Shown here in pieces: positions 1 to 4,608 of a DNA stretch of 6,753 nucleotides. A model generated the notes under the pieces. That model was not told the DNA's origin and made no database searches. It saw nothing but the letters and a program-made list of their open reading frames with translations. This DNA is from SURF-24 sp964537965 (GTDB lineage Bacteria; Bacteroidota; Ignavibacteria; Ignavibacteriales; SURF-24), in NCBI GenBank assembly GCA_964537965.1, contig CAZIDB010000245.1, forward strand, positions 1 through 6,753. The letters run 5' to 3'. Positions within the stretch are counted from its first letter, which is position 1. Every line of letters starts with the position of its first letter. Both the position numbers and the translations under genes were made by a program.

Positions 1-842
1 TAAAGTACCTGGAAGGATTGGGTTATAATGTTGAGATTGGTGCTAATGTTGGTCAAAATCTTGGCTATCTTGCGGGGAGCGATGAGCAGAGAGTATCAGA
101 TATTCATTATATGTTTAAGAAAAAAGAAATTAAAGCTATAATGTGCATCAGAGGCGGATATGGAACACCACGATTACTCGATAAAATTGATTATTCTCTT
201 ATTAAAAAGAATCCTAAAATTTTTATAGGTTACAGTGATATTACCGCTCTTCAATTAGCATTTTATAAGAAGGCGGGTTTGATAACATTTGCTGGTCCTA
301 TGCTTGCAGTTGACTTTTGGAACGATGTGAGCAAGTTTACAGAAGAAATGTTCTGGGCATTAATTACAAGCAATAAAAAATTTGGTAATGTTGTTAATCC
401 TGATAATGAAAAGTTTTATATTCTGAAACCGGGAAAAGCTCAGGGTGAAATTTTGGGTGGTAACCTTTGCCTTTTAGCTTCTTTAATTGGATCTGATTAC
501 GTCCCTTCTTTCCAGGATAAAATTATTATGCTTGAGGAAATTGGCGAGGCTCCGTACAGGATAGACAGAATGCTGAACCAGCTTAAGCTTAATGGCATTA
601 TTGATAAAGCCAAAGGATTTATTTTAGGAAGGTTTGTTGATTGCTACGAGACAGACTCATCTAAAAAATCTCTTACACTTAATGAAGTAATAGATGATTA
701 CTTTGGTAATCTTAAGAAGCCGGTAATGTATAATTTTAAACACGGGCACATTACAGATAATATAACAGTGGCATTTGGTATTAAGTATAAAATGAATACT
801 GACAACGCTACTATCGAAATTATGGAAAGTGCAGTTCATTGA
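1..842 (+). CDS. LD-carboxypeptidase, peptidase family S66 (LdcA/MccF-like), 5' end outside window
   Basis: This is a serine peptidase of the S66 family. Characterised LdcA members remove the terminal D-Ala from murein tetrapeptides during cell-wall recycling in the cytoplasm; MccF relatives cleave microcin C-type compounds. Numbering from the TTG at 18, the GYSDIT motif holds the nucleophile Ser73, LEEIGEAPYRIDR at about 172-184 holds the catalytic Glu (probably Glu173), and KHGHITDN at about 241-248 holds the catalytic His (probably His244). RGGYGTPRLLD at about 45-55 is the usual conserved block before the nucleophile. The TTG is not a credible start: the frame is open back to base 3 (reading KYLEG before it), and family members have a further N-terminal segment, so the real start lies upstream. 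About 279 residues are visible, against roughly 300 or more for the family. The C-terminus looks complete. The LEEIGEAPYRIDR form favours LdcA over MccF. Substrate is inferred; family membership is secure. Confidence 0.93.
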   Translation, partial: KYLEGLGYNVEIGANVGQNLGYLAGSDEQRVSDIHYMFKKKEIKAIMCIRGGYGTPRLLDKIDYSLIKKNPKIFIGYSDITALQLAFYKKAGLITFAGPMLAVDFWNDVSKFTEEMFWALITSNKKFGNVVNPDNEKFYILKPGKAQGEILGGNLCLLASLIGSDYVPSFQDKIIMLEEIGEAPYRIDRMLNQLKLNGIIDKAKGFILGRFVDCYETDSSKKSLTLNEVIDDYFGNLKKPVMYNFKHGHITDNITVAFGIKYKMNTDNATIEIMESAVH

Positions 843-908
843 TTGATTAAGTTACCAGTAAACCTTGCTTTGATCATAGTAATATTCTGAAAATAGATGG
901 TGAGTGAA

Positions 909-947
909 GGTACTTTAAAAAAATAATTGTTGCTAAGTTAAAGTATC
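909..947. repeat. Imperfect inverted repeat, possible hairpin
   Basis: TACTTTAA at 911-918 is matched exactly by its reverse complement TTAAAGTA at 938-945. One G-T and one G-C pair (909-910 with 946-947) extend the arms to ten pairs, around a 19-base loop. It lies 67 bases after the LD-carboxypeptidase stop. A transcript could fold here, but the stem is AT-rich and no clean U-run follows, so it is not a typical intrinsic terminator. It may be a weak terminator, a 3'-end stabilising stem or chance. Confidence 0.35.
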
Positions 948-1178
948 GTGTATTTAATTCCTCATTCGGGCAGAAAACAAATTTCCTGCTGCTGTTTATG
1001 GCTCCAAAGCATTTTTCTTTTCATTTCCATAAAATTTTGCCTTTCAATTTCTCTCATTTAAGAATCTATTGTTGAAAATTTTACATTTTCTAAAGATTTT
1101 CATTTTATATCTATGGTATTATTGTTGATTATAACGATTGATGAATTTCCATATAAATAAAGTGGATTGCATAGTTAA

Positions 1179-1189
1179 GGTTATTAACC
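1179..1189. promoter_or_regulatory. Short palindrome upstream of the hydE-like gene
   Basis: GGTTATTAACC is a perfect 5+1+5 palindrome that ends 28 bases before the ATG at 1218. Its position would suit an operator or a 5' leader element. It is short and AT-rich, so chance is a real possibility, and no regulator is encoded nearby to pair with it. Confidence 0.22.
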
Positions 1190-1217
1190 GGTAAAGAATT
1201 TACTAAGAAAGTAAGAA

Positions 1218-2237
1218 ATGGAACTGGAAAGATTATTAAATAAAAAAGATCTTACTCGTGAAGAAATTATTTCTTTACTTGAGCTTTCGGATTTTAGCCT
1301 GACACGAAGGTTGTTTGATAAGGCTGACGATGTAAGGAAATTATTCTGTGGGGATGAAGTTCTGCTTCATGGCCTTATTGAAATATCCAACAATTGTACA
1401 CAGGAATGTTTGTATTGTGGAATTCAGAAAGATAATAAGGAATTATCCCGTTACAGAATGACACCGGATGATATTATTGAAACTGCAAAGATGATTTCCA
1501 ATCTTGGTATACAAACTATAGAACTTCAAAGCGGATCTGATCCTGAATTTGATGCGGATAAAATTTCCTACATTATTTACAACCTTAAACGAAACCTTGA
1601 TGTGACAATTACCTTAAGTCTTGGTGAAAGAACTTTTGAAGAGTATAAAATCTGGAAGTATGCCGGCGCAGATAAATATTTATTAAAACATCAGGTAGCA
1701 AACCCAACGCTTTATTCAACATTACACCCTAAACAAAATTTAAATGAACGAATAAGACATCTGGAATATCTGAAGTCTGTTGGTTATCAGATCGGAAGTG
1801 GAAATCTTGTTGGTTTACCTGATCAGAAAATTGAAGATATTGCCGATGATATTTTATTGTGTAAGAATCTTCAGGTTGATATTGCTTCTTTCAGCCCTTT
1901 TGTTCCATCACCCTATACTATTTACAAAGACAGACAAGTTGGGAGCGTTGAACTTACATTAAAAACTATTGCAATAGGAAGACTTGTTCTTACCGGTTCA
2001 TCATTGTTAGCCACAACCGCATTATCAACAATAGATTCTCTGGGAAGGGAAAAGGCATTAAGAGTTGGCGCCAATGTGGTATTACCCAATTTTACTCCTT
2101 GTCAGCTAAGGGATAAATACCAGGTTTTTCCTAAAACAAAAAATATAATTGATGATCCGATTCACGGGGTTAATCAGATCCAGCAAATCTTAAGTTCGCT
2201 TGGAAGAAAAGCATCTTCAATAAAAGTGAATCAATAA
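1218..2237 (+). CDS. hydE: Radical SAM protein, HydE-type [FeFe]-hydrogenase maturase
   Basis: HydE is a cytoplasmic radical SAM enzyme that acts after HydG and with HydF to build the diiron subcluster of [FeFe]-hydrogenase. The 339-residue protein follows the Thermotoga maritima HydE pattern, as I remember that sequence, over nearly its whole length. The [4Fe-4S] motif is CTQECLYC with Cys60, Cys64 and Cys67. It is followed by RYRMTPDDI (78-86), LQSGSDP (103-109), TLSLGE (132-137), AGADKYLL (149-156), VGLPDQ, ATTALSTI and GANVVLPNFTP. Length is typical for the family. The C-terminal cysteines that hold the optional second cluster in T. maritima are absent; the matching segment reads NIIDDPIHGV. 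The active-site stretch RHETANP of T. maritima is KHQVANP here (157-163), and SGED is SGSD. The ATG is preceded only by a purine-rich AAGAAAG, a weak ribosome site. No hydF, hydG or hydrogenase gene is visible, so a HydE-like paralogue with another role, or a PylB-like enzyme (less likely), cannot be excluded. Confidence 0.82.
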   Translation: MELERLLNKKDLTREEIISLLELSDFSLTRRLFDKADDVRKLFCGDEVLLHGLIEISNNCTQECLYCGIQKDNKELSRYRMTPDDIIETAKMISNLGIQTIELQSGSDPEFDADKISYIIYNLKRNLDVTITLSLGERTFEEYKIWKYAGADKYLLKHQVANPTLYSTLHPKQNLNERIRHLEYLKSVGYQIGSGNLVGLPDQKIEDIADDILLCKNLQVDIASFSPFVPSPYTIYKDRQVGSVELTLKTIAIGRLVLTGSSLLATTALSTIDSLGREKALRVGANVVLPNFTPCQLRDKYQVFPKTKNIIDDPIHGVNQIQQILSSLGRKASSIKVNQ

Positions 2238-2248
2238 ATGTAACTGAC

Positions 2249-2277
2249 TTGTCTCGTATCTTCTGATTTCTTATAAT
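2249..2277 (+). promoter_or_regulatory. Candidate sigma70-type promoter for the lipoprotein/DUF58 pair
   Basis: TTGTCT at 2249-2254 and a perfect TATAAT at 2272-2277 are separated by exactly 17 bases. They lie 36 bases before the ATG at 2314, in the short gap after the hydE-like stop. This would allow the lipoprotein and DUF58 genes to be transcribed separately from hydE. In AT-rich DNA such matches arise by chance, and Bacteroidota-type sigma factors can prefer other boxes. Confidence 0.42.
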
Positions 2278-2304
2278 TAAAAGCAAAATTTTATAAAGCA
2301 TTCT

Positions 2305-2308
2305 GGAG
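2305..2308 (+). promoter_or_regulatory. Ribosome binding site GGAG of the lipoprotein gene
   Basis: GGAG sits five bases before the ATG at 2314, a standard Shine-Dalgarno position. It supports that start, which also gives a well-formed lipoprotein signal peptide. Confidence 0.6.
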
Positions 2309-2313
2309 CAACA

Positions 2314-2826
2314 ATGTATAAAAAACTTGTCCTGTTAAATACTTTTTTATTCCTGATATTTTTTATTTCAGGTTGCAGTAAATCAGAACAAAGTTATTGG
2401 GATGAGGCGGTTAATAATCAAAAGGCAGGAAAGTATAAAGAAGCGGTAGCATCTTACAAGGCGCTTGCAGAAGAATATCCTAAAAGCAGTAATGCTGTTA
2501 AAGCCTTATTTGAAGCAGCAAAGATTTACCAGGTTAAAATGATTAAAGAAGTTGAACCTAAGCAATCGATGCTGAAAGCAATAGAATTTTATAATAAGGT
2601 CTATAACGACTATAAAGAATCGCCTGAAGCTCCAAAAGCGCTATTTATGAAAGGATTTATTGAATCAAATGAACTGCAGAATTACGATGCTGCGAAACAA
2701 ACATATAATCTTTTTCTCACTAAATATCCTAACCATGAAATGGCTGTATCTGCAAAAGCAGAATTAGAAACTATTGGTTTAACTCCGGAAGAAATTCTTA
2801 ATAGAAATACCCTGGTAAAGAAGTAA
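2314..2826 (+). CDS. TPR-repeat lipoprotein (BamD/YbgF-like helical repeats)
   Basis: This is a 170-residue exported lipoprotein. Residues 1-20 form a signal peptide (positive MYKK, then a hydrophobic core), ending in the lipobox ISGC with lipidated Cys21. The +2 residue is Ser rather than Asp, compatible with outer-membrane sorting in Gram-negatives. The mature part is made of helical TPR units at about 28-61 (YKEAVASYKALAEEYP), 84-117 (AIEFYNKVYNDYKESPEAPKA with the following GFIE) and 118-150 (NYDAAKQTYNLFLTKYP). The A-x-x-x-Y-x-x-h-x-x-x-YP pattern resembles BamD, YbgF/CpoB and similar periplasmic scaffolds. At about 150 mature residues it is shorter than BamD, so I do not call it BamD. 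Its TAA overlaps the next gene's ATG by one base (TAATG), so the two are probably translationally coupled. It likely serves as a protein-protein scaffold in the periplasm; partners are unknown. Confidence 0.82.
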   Translation: MYKKLVLLNTFLFLIFFISGCSKSEQSYWDEAVNNQKAGKYKEAVASYKALAEEYPKSSNAVKALFEAAKIYQVKMIKEVEPKQSMLKAIEFYNKVYNDYKESPEAPKALFMKGFIESNELQNYDAAKQTYNLFLTKYPNHEMAVSAKAELETIGLTPEEILNRNTLVKK

Positions 2827-3734
2827 TGCAGGAACTTGGTTTAGATTACAGGAAATATTTAAATCCTTCCACGGTCTCAAAATTAAATTCACTTGAATTA
2901 AAAGCCCGACTTGTGGTTGAAGGTTTTATTGCCGGTTTGCATAAAAGTCCTTACCACGGTTTTAGTGTTGAGTTTAGTGAGCATCGGCCTTATATGCAGG
3001 GTGACTCACTTAAAAATGTTGATTGGAAAGTTTACGGTAAAACGGAAAAATATTTTATAAAGCAGTTTGAGGAAGAAACAAATCTTATCTGTAACGTAAT
3101 TGTTGATGTAAGCAAATCCATGGATTTCAGTTATGATAAGAATATTAAAAAACTTGAATACGCCAGCATTCTTGCAGCAAGCTTTATTTATTTAATGCTG
3201 AACCAGAGAGACGCAGTAGGGCTAACACTTTTCTCAGATAAACTTGAATCATATCTCCCGCCTAAATCAAACAGAAGTTATTTGACTGAATTACTAAGAA
3301 GTCTTAATGCGACCAAAGCTACCAACACAACACAAACAGCAAACTGTTTAAGTGAAATTGCGGAACGTATTAAACGCAGGGGATTGGTAATTGTTATTTC
3401 GGATTTCTTTGATGATATTAATTCTGTATTGAAAGCGTTGAAACATTTCAGGTATAAAAAAAATGAAGTTGTGGTGTTCCAGGTTTTAGATCCTGTTGAG
3501 ATAAATTTTTCTTTCGGGAGAGATGCAATCTTTAAAGATCTTGAAACATCAGAGGAAATGACTACACAACCACATCAGATTCAGAAAGCATACAGGCAGG
3601 CAATGAAGGAATTTACAGAACATATAAAGCAGGAATGTCTCAATTCAAATATTGAATATAATTTGTTGGATACATCCACACCGTTCGATAAAGCATTGAT
3701 AAACTATTTCAAGAAAAGAAGTCGCTTGATGTAA
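2826..3734 (+). CDS. DUF58 domain protein with von Willebrand A-like fold
   Basis: The 302-residue protein carries the DUF58 signature: FSEHRPYMQGDSLKNVDWKVYGK at about 50-72 (two consecutive parts of the usual R-x-Y-x-x-GD-x-x-x-x-hDW motif), KQFEEE at 79-84, then VIVDVSKSMDF at 91-101. The last motif is a MIDAS-type DxSxS metal site with Asp94, Ser96 and Ser98. A further VIVISDFFDD at 188-197 provides the Asp193 strand typical of VWA folds. There are no signal peptide or membrane helices, so it should be cytoplasmic. Length matches stand-alone DUF58 proteins. Family members are usually encoded next to a MoxR AAA+ ATPase and often near BatA/BatB-type VWA proteins, and are thought to act with MoxR in chaperone-like or envelope-stress roles. 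Here neither is visible; the direct neighbour is the TPR lipoprotein, overlapping by one base. The ATG has no separate ribosome site, which fits termination-reinitiation. Family assignment is strong; molecular function is unknown. Confidence 0.9.
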   Translation: MQELGLDYRKYLNPSTVSKLNSLELKARLVVEGFIAGLHKSPYHGFSVEFSEHRPYMQGDSLKNVDWKVYGKTEKYFIKQFEEETNLICNVIVDVSKSMDFSYDKNIKKLEYASILAASFIYLMLNQRDAVGLTLFSDKLESYLPPKSNRSYLTELLRSLNATKATNTTQTANCLSEIAERIKRRGLVIVISDFFDDINSVLKALKHFRYKKNEVVVFQVLDPVEINFSFGRDAIFKDLETSEEMTTQPHQIQKAYRQAMKEFTEHIKQECLNSNIEYNLLDTSTPFDKALINYFKKRSRLM

Positions 3735-3798
3735 ATAAAATTTAATAGATGAAAAGCACTAAGTAAGGTTTACCATTTTTTTACAATCAGAAATTTAC

Positions 3799-4449
3799 AT
3801 GAATTTAAAAAACAGGTTCCGCAATCCGTTTAGCGGTCTAAGTCATTTGCTGGCAGCTATTGTATCTGTTGCCGGTTCATTCATTTTAATCCTTGCAAAT
3901 CCGGGTGAGCCTGTAAAAATGATTTCACTATTGGTTTATGGAATAAGTCTTGTCCTGTTGTTTTCTTTCAGCGCAGTGTATCATCTTACAATTGCAGAAC
4001 CTGAAAAAATTCTTGTATTAAGAAAGCTGGATCATTCCGTAATATTTATTCAGATAGCCGGAACATATACTCCGCTTTGTATTAATCTGTTTACAGGTTT
4101 CTGGAAATATGGTTTGCTAACCATCATTTGGTTATTTGCTTTAATTGGAATTGTACTTAAGATGTACTTCATTCAAGCACCGCGTTGGGTTTCCTCCGGC
4201 ATTTATCTTATTATGGGCTGGCTGGCAATACTTGGACTAAATGAAATTTTATCAACACTGCCTGGTGGAGCAATTTTCTGGCTGGGTTTAGGTGGATTAT
4301 TTTTTACTGTTGGTGCTGTTATCTACAGCTTCAAGCTTATGAATTTTTTTCCTGATGTATTTGGTTTTCATGAAGTTTGGCATCTGTTTGTAATACTTGG
4401 CTGCCTAAGTCATTACATATTGATATTGAAATATGTCAGTTTGAATTAG
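3799..4449 (+). CDS. Hemolysin III / TrhA family (PAQR) seven-helix membrane protein
   Basis: This is a 216-residue integral inner-membrane protein of the hemolysin III (YqfA/TrhA, PAQR) family. Family motifs appear in order: NPFSGLSHL at 9-17, SAVYHL at 58-63, RKLDHS at 75-80, AGTYTP at 87-92 and the C-terminal GFHEVWHLFV at 189-198. The PAQR metal-site residues are in place: Ser58 and His62 (SxxxH), Asp78, and His191 with His195 (HxxxH). Seven hydrophobic segments can be drawn at roughly 14-34, 41-62, 78-97, 104-122, 131-149, 156-178 and 193-212. The length is normal for bacterial members. E. coli YqfA/TrhA has been linked to membrane-lipid homeostasis; the hemolysin name comes from a Bacillus cereus protein and does not imply virulence here. 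It follows the DUF58 stop by 64 bases with no clear Shine-Dalgarno, so co-transcription is possible but unproven. Function beyond the family is not known. Confidence 0.93.
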   Translation: MNLKNRFRNPFSGLSHLLAAIVSVAGSFILILANPGEPVKMISLLVYGISLVLLFSFSAVYHLTIAEPEKILVLRKLDHSVIFIQIAGTYTPLCINLFTGFWKYGLLTIIWLFALIGIVLKMYFIQAPRWVSSGIYLIMGWLAILGLNEILSTLPGGAIFWLGLGGLFFTVGAVIYSFKLMNFFPDVFGFHEVWHLFVILGCLSHYILILKYVSLN

Positions 4450-4529
4450 TTAAACTTTAAAATGAATTTTATCCGGCACTTAAAAAATATATAGCATTTA
4501 ATTTCAAATCTTTTTATTATGTACCTGTG

Positions 4530-4548
4530 ATTTAAGAGAACCTTAAAT
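4530..4548. repeat. Small perfect hairpin between the hemolysin III and surface-protein genes
   Basis: ATTTAAG at 4530-4536 and CTTAAAT at 4542-4548 form seven perfect pairs around the loop AGAAC. Two wobble pairs could extend the stem. It lies 80 bases after the hemolysin III stop and 60 before the next start. The stem is AT-rich and no U-run follows, so it is at best a weak terminator or leader structure. Nothing else clear was seen in the 4450-4608 gap. Confidence 0.3.
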
Positions 4549-4599
4549 TGTCCTGCTGATAGAACTTATTAACTGGAAGTGTAGATAATAAAATATTTC

Positions 4600-4605
4600 G
4601 AGGGG
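4600..4605 (+). promoter_or_regulatory. Ribosome binding site of the large exported protein
   Basis: GAGGGG ends three bases before the ATG at 4609. It is the most purine-rich Shine-Dalgarno in the window and fixes the start, which also begins a credible signal peptide. Confidence 0.6.
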
Positions 4606-4608
4606 AAC

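Larger units (their letters stand above)
843..1217. other. 375-base intergenic region without a convincing gene
   Basis: No frame on either strand shows a recognisable protein. The stretch is very AT-rich and has stops in all frames. It contains an inverted repeat at 909-947, a pyrimidine-rich segment on the + strand at about 950-1070, a 31-codon minus-strand frame inside that segment (1057 down to 962) with no visible ribosome binding site, and a short palindrome at 1179-1189 close to the next gene. The promoter of the hydE-like gene should lie here, but I could not find a -35/-10 pair with good spacing. No tRNA-like or riboswitch-like conserved core was recognised. Confidence 0.6.

Noticed and set aside
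1..9. TAAAGTACC at the window start matches the inverted complement of 909-917
   Set aside because: A nine-base match 900 bases apart, one copy inside coding sequence, is expected by chance and shows no mobile-element context.
18..20. TTG as the start codon of the LD-carboxypeptidase
   Set aside because: The frame is open upstream to the window edge with family-like sequence, and the N-terminal part of the fold would otherwise be missing.
657..839. Minus-strand open frame of 60 codons
   Set aside because: It lies antisense inside the LD-carboxypeptidase gene, over its conserved catalytic His region, and shows no recognisable protein features.
1780..1962. Plus-strand open frame of 60 codons in another frame
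   Set aside because: It is fully inside the hydE-like gene, whose own frame carries clear family motifs; this is a shadow frame.
3735..3798. Promoter for the hemolysin III gene (TACAAT at 3782-3787)
   Set aside because: There is a -10-like box but no acceptable -35 at 16-18 bases upstream, and the box is too close to the start to be convincing.
4530..4548. Intrinsic terminator for the hemolysin III gene
   Set aside because: The hairpin is perfect but AT-rich, 80 bases from the stop codon and not followed by a U-run, so it is listed only as a hairpin.
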